Of a stretch of DNA of 64,000 nucleotides, positions 1 through 13,047 are shown one piece after another. Under the pieces are notes generated by a model. It was not told where the DNA came from. It searched no databases and saw only the letters and a list, made by a program, of their open reading frames with translations. This stretch comes from Agelas oroides (lineage: Eukaryota; Porifera; Demospongiae; Agelasida; Agelasidae). Within the stretch, counting starts at the first letter, position 1; the number at the start of each line of letters is the position of its first letter. The stretch covers positions 5,884,902 to 5,948,901 of the forward strand of contig OX422199.1 in assembly GCA_949130485.1 (NCBI GenBank), in the 5' to 3' direction. A program made the position numbers and the translations under genes.

Positions 1-2786
1 AAATAGATGACCTACGATTAGTGTGTTCTCTTTATTCCCCGCATGTTATTTGTATTGTTGAATCATGGTTAGATGTAGATATTTTGGACTCAGAAATCTG
101 TATCCAGGGCTACTATTTGTGTCGACTAGATAGAAACAGACATGGTGGTGGTGTTTTAATTTATGTAAATAACATGTTTACACATACTGTATTGTTCAAG
201 GGCACACCTGATTGTGAACTTCTTATTGTTTCCATTCACAAGTACAGTAACATAAATTGTCGTAGTACCAGCCCTGACTGTACAATTGCATTGTTTTATA
301 GACCACCAAACTCTGGCTTCGACCCCCTGGACATGTTATTCTCAGCGCTATGTAATATTTTTGTATCATCTTCTCCAGTTTTTTACTTGGTTGGTGACTT
401 CAATATAAATTTCTTGGATGTAACTACCCCTTTGTACCACAAACTTATATCAGTTGTGTCCTCATTTAACCTAACCCAAATTGTCTCAGAGCCTACACGT
501 GTAACACCAACATCATCAACTCTTATTGATCTGATTTTTGTCTCATCAACTGTTAAAATCATGGCATGTTCCACTGTTCCTCCTCTCTCAAATGCAGATC
601 ACTTTGGTATATGGTTCAGCGTCGAGTCCAAACTGTCTAAGCAAAAGGTCGTCAACAGGACTATATGGAGGTACAATCAAGCTGATTTTGACCGAGCAAC
701 AGAACTGCTGGAGACGACTGAATGGGACCTCATTATTCCACAAGAGTGCTGTGACGTTGATGCCTACTGGCTTGCTTGGAAGAACTACTTCATGCAAGTA
801 ATGCAAATGTGTGTCCCTAGAGCAACAGTTAAAGTGAAAACCAGCGTACCTTGGATGAACCAAGCCATTCGTAAAGCTATGAAAAAGCGTGATTCCCTCT
901 TCCGTGTGGCCAAACGTTCCTCAGACCCAACTCATTGGTCGAAGTATAAATTCCAGCGAAACTATGTGGTGAAATTACTGCGTAAAAGCAAACAAGAGTT
1001 CTTTCAACAACTAAACACTAGAGATGCAAAAACTTTTTGGAAAACTGTGAGAATACTCAACCGTCAAGAATCCTCAATACCAGCCCTTGAAGTTAACAAC
1101 ACTATTATTGATACAGGTCTTGACAAAGCCTGTGCCCTGAATAACTTTTTCTATAGTTGCTTCAATCACAACTACCCAACTATCCAGGAAACCACTCTTG
1201 ACTCCCAATTACTTTCTTCTATAGACTGCCCTTCAGAACTATTGTGTACTGAAGAAGGTGTATATGTGGAACTGACCAGACTAGATGTCACTAAATCAGT
1301 TGGGAGTGATGAAATCTCTGGAAAAATGTTGAAAATGACTGCAACTAGCATTGCACCACAGCTGACCACATTATTTAACAATTCTATATCTACAGGTAGA
1401 TTTCCCTCAGATTGGAAAGTGGGCCGAATTGTTCCCATACCTAAAGGAAAGCAAAACAACAAACTAACCAACTACAGACCGATTTCAGTATTACCGATTG
1501 TTAGTAAGCTAATTGAAAAACATATGAAAGCCAAACTGGAGGAACATCTACAAACACATGCTCCTATATCACAACAACAATGGGGCTTTATGTCCTCTCG
1601 ATCGTCAATATCTGCTTTGATTCAAGTAGTGGATAACTGGGCCCAAGCACTCGATCAAGGTTACGAGATCTGTGTGATTTTCTTCGACATCCAGAAAGCC
1701 TTTGACACAGTGCCACACTTGTTGCTTCTTGAAAAACTTAGAGCTCTGGAGGTAAACCCCTACCTGCTAAGATGGATAGAGAGCTATCTTGCTAATAGAA
1801 CACAGTACGTTGGAGTTGATGGGTACGACTCCCACAACCTACCTGTAATATCAGGTGTACCTCAAGGGTCAATTCTTGGTCCCTTACTTTTCATCACATA
1901 CATTAATGATGTCTCAACTACAAAATCTCAGGGAAGCAAAATGAACCTCTTCGCTGATGATATAGCATTGTATCGAGTCATAAAAACTCCGAGTGACTAC
2001 CACTACCTCCAAGCAGATGTAAATGCAGTTGGTCAATGCATATCGCAGAAACACTTGAAGTTCAATGCAAACAAATGTAAGATTATGCTAATATCCAGAA
2101 AGAGAGTCCATACTATTCAACCACCTAATTTGGCTCTGAATGGTGAAATATTGGAACATGTGACTAGCTACAAATATCTTGGCATCACATTTACTACTGA
2201 TCTCTCATGGCATCCCCACGTCTCTAACATCTGTGCTAAGACAAGAAGGATTATCGGATTGTTGTACAGACGTTTTTATAGAGACACCAGTCCAGCTGCT
2301 CTACTGAAACTCTATCTAAGCTATATCAGGCCACATCTTGAATACTCGGCAACAGTGTGGAATCCATACCTGAAACGAGACATAGATACCATAGAAAATG
2401 TGCAGAAATATGCTCTTTGTGTTTGTCTCAAGTCCTGGGATTGCTCTTATGATCAACTTCTTGTTGAATCTTCATTACCTTCCATGCAACAAAGAAGAGA
2501 CTTCTCCAGTTTGTGTCATCTTTATAAGATTTACCATGGCATGACACACTTCCCAGATGCACCACTTGAGCAGCATACAAGCATTTACAACACGAGATCA
2601 ACAGACTCAGTAACTTTCAAGCTACCTAAAGTTCATATGAATGGATACAAGTTCTCGTTTTTTCCCAGAACAATCAAACTCTGGAACACTCTACCCTCAG
2701 AACTGCTAAATTCCAGTATTGATATTGATGATCAAAAACACGCTTTCCATATATTCATGAGGAACTTGTCGGAACACCTGTATTGA
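1..2786 (+). mobile_element. LINE ORF2 (APE endonuclease + reverse transcriptase), 5' end outside window
   Basis: One uninterrupted frame is open from the left edge to a TGA at 2784-2786. The first ATG-independent codon is not the start: the frame continues leftwards with the usual endonuclease opening, so the ORF begins outside the window. Seen in order: APE-type endonuclease (VESWL near the start, RHGGGVLIYV, YRPPNSG, GDFNINF, STLIDLIF and a final NADHFGIW carrying the family's Asp-His pair), then reverse transcriptase (NYRPISVLPIVSKLIEKHM, FFDIQKAFDTVPH, SGVPQGSILGPLLF, catalytic FADD) and a C-terminal LWNTLP motif. This order is that of Jockey/CR1/L2-type non-LTR elements, which nick the target and reverse-transcribe their RNA into it. 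No stop or frameshift over 920 codons suggests a young copy. The 3' UTR end is not defined. It is a different family from the LINE at 25278-27256. Confidence 0.93.
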
Positions 2787-4070
2787 CTGATGACATCTTT
2801 TATCTCTTCATCTCTTCTTATTTTCTTTTCTTTTACTCTCTGAGATAATTATGACCATTCCATGAAACGTTTAAACATATTTGTCTGTATTTTTATGTTG
2901 GATACACTTAAAAATTAGCCTCTATATCAGTGCTATATGTGTGTCCTTGCAATTATGCAGAATTATTATTAAAAGTATATAGGAGTTTGAAGTGCGTCTA
3001 CATAATGTGTGCACATTGCTAAGAGTGAGGCATTTAAGCAATTCATTGAATTGGTACATATGTTACTAATGTTTGCACATCAGTTGATTGATTGCTGTAA
3101 CCTCCCTTTTACTATATGTTAAACTCCAAAATTAACATTAATTTTGTCTTCACATCCGATGTAAACAAGCTAAAAGACAATGTTCATTCTTTGGAGGTTA
3201 GTATCAGTTAGTCCTTCTCTCATAGGTCATCTTGCACATTGGTGTTGGTAGTATAAATATAACTTGTGTACTGACTGTAAGAGATTGCATAATATTAAGT
3301 TTTCTTTTTAGCATGCTCTATAATTTCTTTGTTCTCATTAGCTGGCTCTTTGTCTTTGTAAACATCACCGTGTATCACTTGTACATTTTGAGTTTAGTCA
3401 GTCTGTGTGCTTGTAGTCTTGTCATTATTGTGAGCTGAAGGGACCCAAGTATCAAGATGGTCCTTGACAAGCTACTAGATGTCGATGAGGAAGAAAAAGA
3501 GAGGTGGAGGGAGATCTCAGAAGAAGATGAATTTCAAGTGCCTTAATATGAGAGATAAAATGGTACTCATTTAAGTTTATAACATCATGGGTCATGGGGT
3601 CCTTCTTAAATTTGTTTCATTGTGCAAAAGCACTTGCAGTTCTTGGTAGGCCACTGCAACAGCATTTTGCAGCAATCAACATTATTACATGTCAGGTGGG
3701 TTTTATTACAGGCTACCATAGTGGCTTTCTGTATGCTTGCAATTTCAATATTGGTAATCAAGGCTGGACTACACACCACTTGCTTATTCTTTGATCATAG
3801 CAGAATGCGTGGCAAAAAAGTTTGGAAGCTCAATCATGGAACAAAATTCGCTTATAATCAAAAACAAATGCAACCAGAAGTGCATTGACCATGCAAAAAA
3901 ATTTAGTAGTGAACCATCTAGTATACTAACTTCAGTAGTTCTGACTATTTTTGCCTTCTTTATATGTATTGATATTATATGCATTGATAATGTATATTTC
4001 TGTGCCAACAAATCTTGCATGGTTATGCATGATCTTGCTCAGAATACACAAGATCATATCAGTTCATCGT
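2787..4070. other. LINE 3' flank and unassigned sequence
   Basis: AT-rich sequence after the LINE stop codon, partly its 3' UTR; no clear poly-A tail or target-site duplication could be fixed. A 29-codon frame at 3457-3546 (+) begins MVLDKLLDVDEEEKERW, is strongly acidic and ends in TAA. It may be an exon scrap or chance. The longer frames here have no family signature. Confidence 0.4.
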
Positions 4071-4154
4071 AAGATAATATCTGATCCTAGTAAGATATTA
4101 TCTGATTCTAGCAAGATATTATCTGATCCTAGTAAGATATTTTCTGATCAAGTT
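4071..4154. repeat. 21-bp tandem repeat, 4 copies
   Basis: Four head-to-tail copies of a 21-bp unit with core AAGATATTATCTGAT. The unit length is a multiple of three, so the frame across it reads as a seven-residue repeat, but nothing else suggests it is translated. Confidence 0.85.
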
Positions 4155-5004
4155 GGTACGTTGCTTTTATTTATGCAAGAGCTAATTGAAGCCACTGAAA
4201 GTTGGTCTGAAGCCATTCCTATCACTGATACGCACATATGTCACAGCAGAGACAGTCATCCAAGCTTTTGCAAGTGGCTGAGTCTCAAGATTTGGTGTTT
4301 CATTCCACTGCCACGACAGATAATGGACGTCAGTTTGAATCAGTACCCTGGAAGCAGCTTATATGTACATCTCATGGAGGCTCAAACTACATCACACTGC
4401 AACAGATTTATTGAATAGCATGGACTTTCAGTTCAAGAATACAGACATATGGATGTGAAAATATGCCTGCTATTTCTGCAGCAGTTTCCACAGCTTGCAC
4501 TACTACAGCGAGTAGTGCTTGGTATCCATCCACTCTGCACCAAACATCATTGCTTCATCAAGGAGAGCGGATGCCCCCTCAGAGCTGCCAACTTCTTGAC
4601 CTTCCACCCTGCCCTAACAGCCTATACCAACACAGACTTCTTGTGATAACTCCTCAGATATATGATTCCCTCCTGCACGAAGGATGCCAATGGGGATGCT
4701 GCAGTACAAGCACGATTGACTTCTACAATGCAAACTCTTATCGTCATTTAACTGTCCTCTACCAGTTTTCATCCAACAGTCAACTCCTATCATCAGGTAT
4801 AATTACCGGGTACCCTAGCTAGTACATTATTGATACTTGGCTAGTTTTGTGACTATCTTGTCATTGTTGTAGGTACATGTCGTGGTTTGAGAGCATGTAT
4901 TGCCACTTTGGTAAAAAGTGGAACTAGTGTTGCACTGAGGCCCAACAGCTGGAAAATTGAACAAGGAGAATTGTTCCAGCATGCCATCTTTGAGGTATTT
5001 CTGT
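4155..5004. other. No recognised feature
   Basis: Several overlapping short frames, none with a recognisable domain, signal peptide or splice context. I see no gene. Confidence 0.3.
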
Positions 5005-5527
5005 AACCTACTCCCTGTCATTGCCCCTAGAATGGAGCCAAGTTACACACATTCCCGCTAGCATAAAATCGGGCGGGGCCTACAAGCCCGAAAAGTCAGC
5101 TTTCTACAGTACCTTTGCCAGACAACTGCGTGATGTACCCGTCTTCCAGGATGGCTCTCTGCCTTTCCAGTACACTCACAAACATTCAAGCCCACTCAGG
5201 CAAGCTTTGCACACACAACTAGCCAACCGTCACATTCAATGAGCTAGAAAATCTTTTTAGCTACTGTGTTTCTTTTTTTTTTTTTTTTTTTTTTAAGTGT
5301 TGGAGGATTTTTTCAAAGTTCCGCCCAGCCACATGAAAGTGCCACCAGACCACTACAAAGGGCCGCAGGCCACATCAAAGGGACACGCCCTCCTTGTTGA
5401 TTCTGGTTGCTGCCATGGGAAAGTGTAAACAAGCCAATGAATTTCAATCGCGCCATTAGGGTCACCCGACCTCATAAATTATTCATGAGTGGAATCGGCC
5501 CGATTCGCGATTCAAGGTTGTCCTACC
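5005..5527 (+). mobile_element. piggyBac-like MITE, 5'-truncated copy
   Basis: This stretch matches 50154-50664 almost base for base, apart from small changes and a poly-T length difference. Its right end reads GATTCAAGGTTGTCCTACC followed by TTAA at 5528-5531, identical to the right terminus of the full copy. The left half and left terminal inverted repeat found in the full copy (from 49719) are missing, so this copy is broken on its left side. It has no transposase and would depend on enzymes from elsewhere. Confidence 0.8.
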
Positions 5528-5531
5528 TTAA

Positions 5532-7649
5532 GATGTCCACTCCCAAAGTCATGGACAGTTGCTTTTATACACAACGGGATATGTGCAGCTGTTGCATCCA
5601 AGATTCTAACCGGGAGAGCAAAGAAGGTGTGTCCAATACAGGGGGAGGTACGTAGTGGATATGAGAACACCATGATCCTAGCATGTGGTTCTGCAATAGC
5701 TACCCCACTATACTGTGCAGGTGGCTCCCATGGTACGCAGTGTACAGTAACCCAATATTAGACTCAAGATGGACAGAGGGTGCAAACTTCATTGAGTGGT
5801 TTCACAAAGTTTTTTTTCTGCTGTTGATGACAGCAACATACTGGGTCTGTGAGTGTTTCTTGATGGACACCAGTCACACAACAGTCACACACCAGTCACA
5901 CACCACTCTCCCTCTAGTGGAGGAAGCACATGATCACGGCATAGATACATTGTCCTCTACAGTGCTGTGAGGTAGGCCAAACCGCTCTCCTACTATACTT
6001 TCAGAATCAGCTGGTTGGTTTTCATCGATTTCCGAGTTGTGCTATTCTTTGTCGTCTCTCTTCTGTGGCCTTGGTTGCTATTGAAATTTACTGAGAATAT
6101 ATATATGACTTGAGGGTCATGGCAACAGTGGTTCGTAATTTAGTATTCAGACATACACTGCTCAAAGTTGTCAGAGAGCAATGAACCCCAACCGAACCTC
6201 CACAAGGGACAAACAAGCAGCTCTAATAGCTACCATCTCAATTCCTTACATCAAAGGCACAAGCAAAAAGATTAGACAATGCCTATCTTAGGTGGATATT
6301 ATCCGTGTCACATTCAAGATCCCTTCTCATGTGAGTTACACCATAACGGTCCCCAACGGTATGCAATGGGGTGATGTGTCAGATACCATGCTACAATAAT
6401 TGTGATCAGGTCTACATCAGAGATACCGAAAATACAGGAAAACAGACAAATCTGCAGCTGCCTTACACTATGGTCACATAATCACCACATTGACTTGAAT
6501 TCCAGCAGCCAGACTCTTTCAACGCAGAGTCAAAGAGGCTTCAATAAGAGCCAAAGTTTAGGAGTTAGCAGCATTTAGAATGGTCTGGAGCTATGACGTG
6601 TTGTTTTAGTGTTATTGTTCGGTGCACTCATCACCCTACATGTTTATTGCTGAGTGCAGTGATTGGTAACCATGATGCATTTAGCATAAACGTGACGTAA
6701 GTGTAGAGAGTCCATTGTATCGTTGGCCCCACATGTAATGTCAAATGTATGTCACGTTTTTGGTTCCCGGGTACCTCCTGTAAGTCTGTAGGCACACACA
6801 ATCATCAGTAAGTGGTCGACCTATATAGGTAGCTCACTCAATCCTAGCACTACAAAGCAGCAAGCGAATTCGGCATGAAAACATCCAGCTCAATTTCCAT
6901 CACTCACGATCTCAACTGGATAGAGCTAGCGCTACTGAGCAAGTGAGCGAGCTTAGTGTAACCGTCCAGTATGACCTTCATCACTTGTTATCTCGGCAAT
7001 TGTAGATAACACTACTAAGCAAGCAAGTGAGCTCTGTGTGAGCATCCAGCTCGATCCATATCGCTCAGCAGTTTCTGCACTCATCTTACAAGTATTGCAG
7101 TCTGTCAGTAACTGTCTGCCCTAACTGACTTCTCTCATTCAGTATTTCTTCACTGTACCTGTATGCACTTACCGAAGAAATGCTAAGCACTGACTTTCCA
7201 TGAAGATTTTCAACACCTACTGTTCAAAGACCGTCAGGTAGCTGCAGTCTATCAAATCACGAAAGGAACGCCCACCCATGACACCTCACTAAAATGGTTG
7301 AAAGTTACTGTTTCCAGGCAAGCACTCTCATACCTTCCAGGAAGGTTCCTATTCCAAGAAAAGTACTTGAAACAATCTCAAAGCCATCTTTCCAGTAAAT
7401 CCTGTTAACTTGGATTTTTGTGGCTATACTATGCTAAACACTTTCGCCCCTCAAAAATCACAATGCTTGGGAGTGAAGCCTGTTGACTACCCTCACAATA
7501 AACTTCCAAGTAAAGGTAAAGACTACCTTCACACCGCATCCAGACACTTAACTTCAAGGAGCAGGGCTAAAGTATGCTGAACACTTTTTCTGAATGGTGT
7601 GACTCTTGGCATTGATGAGCAGACATCACATGACACTTAATTATTAATT
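5532..7649. other. No gene recognised
   Basis: Mixed AT-rich sequence. There is a short direct array of CAGTCACACA-like units near 5870-5905. The region 6860-7080 contains several loosely repeated stretches with CAAGCGAGTGAGCTC-like words. No frame has convincing domain content. Confidence 0.3.
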
Positions 7650-8194
7650 GGGGCGAGCCTGAGCGAGCCCCACACTAGCGAGTTGAACGGTGGATTTTCA
7701 TTATATTATTATTCATACGTATTCTGTATGTATGCTTAGACTGTAATTTAACGCAATCGTGTGCCGCGTGTGGTCTATAAGTAACGTTTTCGCTCTGACT
7801 TTCCAGAACGAGCACAGTTTTCCAATGGGCAAAGACGGCGAAGAGAGACGCTTGGGAGGAGTAGCTGGAGCGTGAAAGTTTAAAATACGAGGGCTGCAAG
7901 TTGTGAAGACAAAACCTGGTTACTTACAGAACGCCGATGGCGGCTGAGATTCTTAGACAGTTGATTAGCTGATGGTGTATTGATAATCTGTAGCGACTTT
8001 TCGACGCCTCCCTATTTGTGTAAGAACTATGCATGACAGTGGGTTCGGAGTCAATAGAGGTCAGCAGTAGTCTAGACTTAACCCCTGCTAGATGCAGACA
8101 TGCATGACCAGTATGCTGTAACCTGGTAATAAGACTGGTGACTTTCGCTTAGCCGAAGAACGCTGCTCTGCTTTGCTCACTCAGGCTCATCCCA
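7650..8194. mobile_element. Candidate MITE with GCGAGCCTGAGCGAG-type ends
   Basis: The left end begins GGGGCGAGCCTGAGCGAGCC at 7650. The right end, read on the minus strand from 8194, begins TGGGATGAGCCTGAGTGAGC. The two share GAGCCTGAG(C/T)GAGC in inverted orientation about 545 bp apart. I could not fix a target-site duplication, and the inner parts do not pair further, so the element call is tentative. Confidence 0.4.
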
Positions 8195-10062
8195 CAATGT
8201 TCTACATTTACACTAGTTTAGGGGAAAGCATAACAAGTGTTGAGTCATCAATTCCTTTGTAAACACATTTGATGTGTGTGTCGGTCAAGCTCTGCAGCTA
8301 AAAGTTTCCAAAATTGAAAGTTTTGCTAGCACTGTATTTACAAGTGGTTTTTAATGTGTGCAATTGCTGTTGCAGGGCTGTCTCTGAGGAACGTCAATGT
8401 TTTTCTCCAAGCTTGCTTTCTCATTCTCGGCTTCACATAACCCCAAAAAGTATAAACCCAGAGACAGTAGAAGGCTCTCGGGCCAAAACATCCTATCGAC
8501 TGCTTCTTGTATGCTATGTCTAGTGCTCAAAAATAAAAACTTATTTTCATCTTCAACACAGCAATGAGCCTGTACAGTACTATTGTATATTATACAACAC
8601 TCAATGTTTCTCCCAGGAGAAAACATTCAATTTGATGGACTGATGGAGACAACAGTTGAACGTCTCACCACAGTTGCCCAGCTGCCACTGCAGAACAATC
8701 TTGGGAGGAAATCAAGTCCATCAGTTGCCACATAAGCTGGAACAGAACTCTCAGCACCTATTATGTACATTTATATACTGCTGTTTGCCTTTAGCCGTCT
8801 CCTCACAGATATATTTGATGGGTGAGAAGGCAATATGGCTGGATATTGCACGAGTGTGCGGCCGTATTTTCACGAGTTAATTTATCTTTACTTCTCACAC
8901 ATCAAATCACAGATTTATTATATACTACTCTGATTTAGCAACACATAGAAGATAGACAGCTACTGCACACACGCAGTACAAAGGTCGTTGCTGCGTGCAT
9001 ATTTAATGAGCTTCAGGCTGCTGGCCTGTTTCTAGCTTTAGACGGCACCAGCACGCGTATCGATCCCTCTACCAGGGGAAGAAAGTACCGTAAGTTAGTG
9101 AATAATGCCGTCTTCATCCGTAATGAAAGCTTATTCGTTGTTTTTAGCAGCGGCTACAAGTGCATTCCAATTAAAGCACACGCCGCGGTTCCTACGCAGC
9201 ATATGCCCTGCACACTATCAAATACGGACTATCGAATAAGGGAAAATATTAGTCATGTTGCTCTATGGGAAATACTATTGGCGCGTATACTAGGTATATA
9301 ATAATACAGAGTTAATTTATCTTTACTTTACGGGCTTGTAACTCTCTAGAATAAATAAGTATTGTTTAGCTAGGCAGTAAATTAACTACCTGTATCCTTT
9401 AGTACTTGTTTCCTGCAGAGCGCTTCCTGAGGTATAAGGCTTCATACACGGGTACTAATTGCATCGAGGAAGGTTCCCTTGAAGTTTTTGTAAACAGCTC
9501 CAGTTGTGCAGTTGTATCCAGGGTTACTACCATGGCATGTATGAACTGTTAGGAATGTAAATTGCCTGAGAGTTTTATAAACTGCCAAAGTTTCAGATTA
9601 CCTTTGGGGGTGTATCCATTGCGCACCGTAAATGTACTTACGCATATTTAATTAATCACACGAAAAACAGCATGAGCTGGAGAGAATGGTTTCAAATAAG
9701 TAGAAATAGCCTACATGGTGTTCAATTATTTTGTCCAGCCTACTTATACACTATCGACACAAAATCAGGCCACTGGCACTGCTCTAATTGGCTTAGCAAC
9801 ACTTGTCACCTTGACTGTCAGACTGATAACTAACAATGAACAGCTTCTGTGTTAATAAACTGTGACAATAAATTACTTTCACAATTAATAGATAATTGAG
9901 ACTGTGTTGTAAGTGCTTTTGGACTTGGAGCAGAATGAGTCTATTCTGCAGTCCATTCTGTGTTGTTCAGTACAGTTTACCTGACCCACTTTTCATGGAT
10001 AACGAACCTCTGTGCACACATTGTACAAATTTATATTCAATGGGTTATTCCATTAAGTCTAG
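8195..10062. other. No gene recognised
   Basis: AT-rich sequence without a supported gene. Short frames near 8314-8880 and 9098-9301 show no domain signature and no paired splice sites. Confidence 0.3.
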
Positions 10063-10226
10063 GTTAGTGACCCAATGCGAGTATCTCTGTGGTTTTAGAA
10101 ACCAGAGCGGGAGGGGCGAGAATGATGCAATAGTGACCAAGACGGAGCTGAGGTCACTACTGTGTCATTCTCGCCCGACCGCGAGGGTTGTAAAACCGAG
10201 GAGAGACTCGCATTGGGTCACTAACC
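10063..10226. mobile_element. Foldback/MITE-like inverted repeat
   Basis: Arms 10063-10138 and 10152-10226 are imperfect reverse complements. The outer 20 bases (GTTAGTGACCCAATGCGAGT) pair perfectly, and inner blocks such as GGCGAGAATGA also pair. The loop is only about 13 bases, so the element would fold into a nearly continuous hairpin. It has no coding capacity. Confidence 0.75.
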
Positions 10227-10274
10227 GGCTTAGAAAATTTTGCTAGGAGTGTCAGAGCGAAGGAAAGGACCGTG

Positions 10275-10760
10275 ATGGATAGCGCTAGGGACGCTGCAGC
10301 AGCCAGTGACGCTGTCATTTCACCAAGCCTCTGGGCCACGTTGAGGGAACCACCATCAGGGTGGCTTTGCCCGATCCAGTTTAAACTTGGTGTTGGTGAA
10401 GCGTTCGAGGGTCCTTTTGCCGAGAGCTTCGAGCCTTCAGACGAAACAGAGGAACTACTGGTGCAAGCGTTGCAACTCCTGGAAGGAGGTTCGACAACCC
10501 GTGTGGATGCTGTGGTCTCTGACACGATCGACGATTTGCTGCTAAAGGCTTCCCAGCAGTTAGAGCATTCATCAGAGGAGCCTGTGCAACAGGCTATTAC
10601 ACATGCAGGAAACGGTGGTGGAAGCTTCGCAGCTGCTGCAAGGACTCGAACCAGAGACAACAGCTGCGATTGACAACTTACTGCTATAGGCTTCCCAGCA
10701 GTTTGAGCGGTCGTTTGTGGTTTTTTGGCATGTGTGGTTTGGTCATCTTTGGCTCTCATC
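10275..10760 (+). pseudogene. Decayed ORF fragment with duplicated DDLLLKASQQ-type motif
   Basis: An ATG frame from 10275 runs to a TGA at 10671-10673. It is Ala/Glu/Leu-rich and contains LVQALQLLEGG followed by DDLLLKASQQLEHS. About 130 bp further on, in another frame, the DNA encodes a second version (VVEASQLLQGLEPETT, then DNLLL, a stop codon, ASQQFERS). The segment was therefore duplicated and then broken by a frameshift and a stop. From memory, short D-LL-ASQ-type motifs sit at the N-terminus of some invertebrate tyrosine-recombinase-like (Crypton/DUF3504-type) proteins. No recombinase domain is visible here, so that link is only a guess. The minus-strand frame over the same DNA is judged a shadow. 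Confidence 0.4.
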
Positions 10761-10795
10761 AAGTTTCATCATATTACATGTTTCTAAAAGGTAAC

Positions 10796-10868
10796 AGGTA
10801 TCGAATTACTTCACAGGTATCTAAATGACCCAATAGGTATCTAATTGACCTGACAGGTATAAATGAGA
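10796..10868. repeat. Short degenerate tandem repeat
   Basis: About four degenerate units of roughly 22 bp share CAGGTATCTAAATGACC-like sequence (AGGTATCGAATTACTT, AGGTATCTAAATGACC, AGGTATCTAATTGACC, AGGTATAAATG). Confidence 0.6.
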
Positions 10869-10870
10869 AA

Positions 10871-10954
10871 ATATAACCTGTTACCTAGGCAACATATAAG
10901 AATGTTGCTCATATCTCTCTTCTACAGAGATGTTGCCTAGGTAACAGGTTATAT
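10871..10954. repeat. Perfect 25-bp inverted repeat (hairpin)
   Basis: Arms 10871-10895 and 10930-10954 are exact reverse complements with core GTTACCTAGGCAACA. The loop is 34 bases. It could be the end pair of a very small MITE or a structured RNA; there is nothing to choose between them. Confidence 0.85.
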
Positions 10955-11701
10955 AACTATTACTTACAGACCTGGTCTGCTACAGGGACTCTACTAGATT
11001 TAGTAAGCTCATCACTTCAAAGAGAATTATTCATAAAATTTCTAAATAGGTGTACACCCCCTGCGGAGGAGTAATTTTCAGCTCCCCCTTAGGAGAGCAA
11101 GTGAGTAGCATAACCCCCCTAGGACATAATCAAAGCAGGCTATTCAACCCCACTAAAAATGCAAATTTTTACCCCTTGGATATAATCATTTCCATTGCCC
11201 ACAGTATTAAAGATAATTTACATTCCTGCTGTACTAGGAAATCCCATGCCCACGTAGCTCTCAAGAAATCAGTGTGCTTACCTGTTACCGATTACATAGT
11301 GGTCCCCTCCTGCTGTTCATGCATCCTTTCTTCTAGCTTTCTCTTCAGCCTGTGCTCCACTGGATCCTTTGCGTGCCTTCTCGCCCACGAACTCACTCGC
11401 TTCCGACATAAGTTGTCTTCAGACTGTGATCAAAGCACTCTCTGTAAACCTCATGATCGCATGGGAATACAACCGGTTCCCTGACCAGATCGAGACAGCA
11501 AGGAGCACGCGCCACGTGTCTTACAGCACAATGCGCGCGCACGTTTCATTGCGCCCCGTTATGGGATGTACATGGTACAAACATGAAGGTACACAACTAT
11601 GCAGAGTGGAATGAAAACAAGTTAGAAATAACTTTAGAAAGTCCAAAAACTGAGTCTTCAAAGTTCTTGATGGCCGTGCAGTTATGTTCAGGAGAGTGAA
11701 T

Positions 11702-11738
<37 letters not shown>

Positions 11739-13047
11739 GACTTGCATATGATCTGATGTTCTGCATATGTGACATTTGGGTTGATAGACCTGGTACAGTG
11801 TTGACATCTGTCGTTAAAAACTGGTGCGACTTGATCTATCCGCCCTTGTGCATCATTTTTCAACTGTATGTGTAGAATGGGCTAGTCTCACCCCCCTCTC
11901 ACGAAGAGGTGCTTTGTGCAAGCTGGGCACACGAGTCTAAGAATGGGCTAGTCTTGCAAACCACACCCTTTGCATGGGCATGACACAGTAGCTATCCAGC
12001 TCAGAGCAACAGAACAGAGGACTGAGGTCTCCCTGAAAAAACACCAATGCTTCTGTAACGGAAGAATACCCTACGTGCCTTGATATTTTCATCCACAGCC
12101 AGTGATGCCAGGAGGTGTCTTTCCCACCAATATCCCAGGTATTTCCCTCAGTGCTCAGTCTCCAGCTGGTAGAACAGAACCTTTAACTTCACATGTTGGA
12201 AGTGCCACTCTCTGCATGCATGGTCCTTACTAATCTTGCACTTGCTGCATGAGGTTTAGCCGTAGGAAGTTGCTCGTTGCAAACTGGAAACTATAAACCA
12301 ATTGTGTTACTGCACCTCTGTTCATATCGTCCATCACACTCATCCACACTGAAAATAGATAGTTCTAAACTACATTTGAAACATGCCAGCTACCACGTAC
12401 CATTACAACATGCAAGTAGGCTGTCACTTAGAATTTTGGATTCGATGCACAAATAATGTGCCATATAGGACTGGAGAAAAAATTTGCTAGATCCTTACTG
12501 AAAGCAAAATGATTATCCTACCAGGTACATTCTTATTGCTTCTGACCTGTCCACATCAGCAGCCTTAAAGAGGACCAGAAGTGCAAAAGCAAGCCAGCAG
12601 CTTGTTATCAGTCAAAAACAAGAAACCACTCTCCGCCACTATACGATTTTACTTGGAGGAGTTTCTACCTGAGGTTTCAGAGCCAAATCTTAACAGTGGA
12701 CGTATTTGTGTATAATTATGCAAAATGTGTATTTACAAACAAGTGTTGTACCATAAATAATACTGCACGTACATAGTCTGATTGCAAATATGCTGAGTAT
12801 GCTTATCATGTACATCCTTTGAGCTATTAACTAATTCTGTAGACAACGAAAAATGCGCGGGACCCTTCTTTCCTAGAATGCAGTACCTTTCACATATTGT
12901 TGGATGAACCACTATCACCTAGTTGAGTAGCTACATTAAAGTGGAATCACAAAATTAATGGAAAAATAATTTCTAAAAACGTACAATGGAAGACCTATTG
13001 TAATATAACTTTCCAAGACACCTAATCAAGTCAGTAATTGCTACAAT
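10955..13047. other. Intergenic; poly-G tract at 11702-11737
   Basis: No gene recognised. Notable contents are an uninterrupted run of 36 G at 11702-11737 and a direct repeat of GAATGGGCTAGTCT near 11876 and 11941. Proline-rich or glycine-rich frames across the G tract are by-products of the homopolymer. The part next to 13047 lies downstream of the Ig receptor's stop codon and may be its 3' UTR. Confidence 0.5.

Noticed and set aside
10157-10762. 201-residue minus-strand frame
   Set aside because: Antisense to the DDLLLKASQQ segment and partly within a foldback arm; composition is Ala/Ser-rich with no domain.
11521-11863. Proline-rich frames
   Set aside because: Poly-Pro comes from the 36-G tract read on the minus strand.
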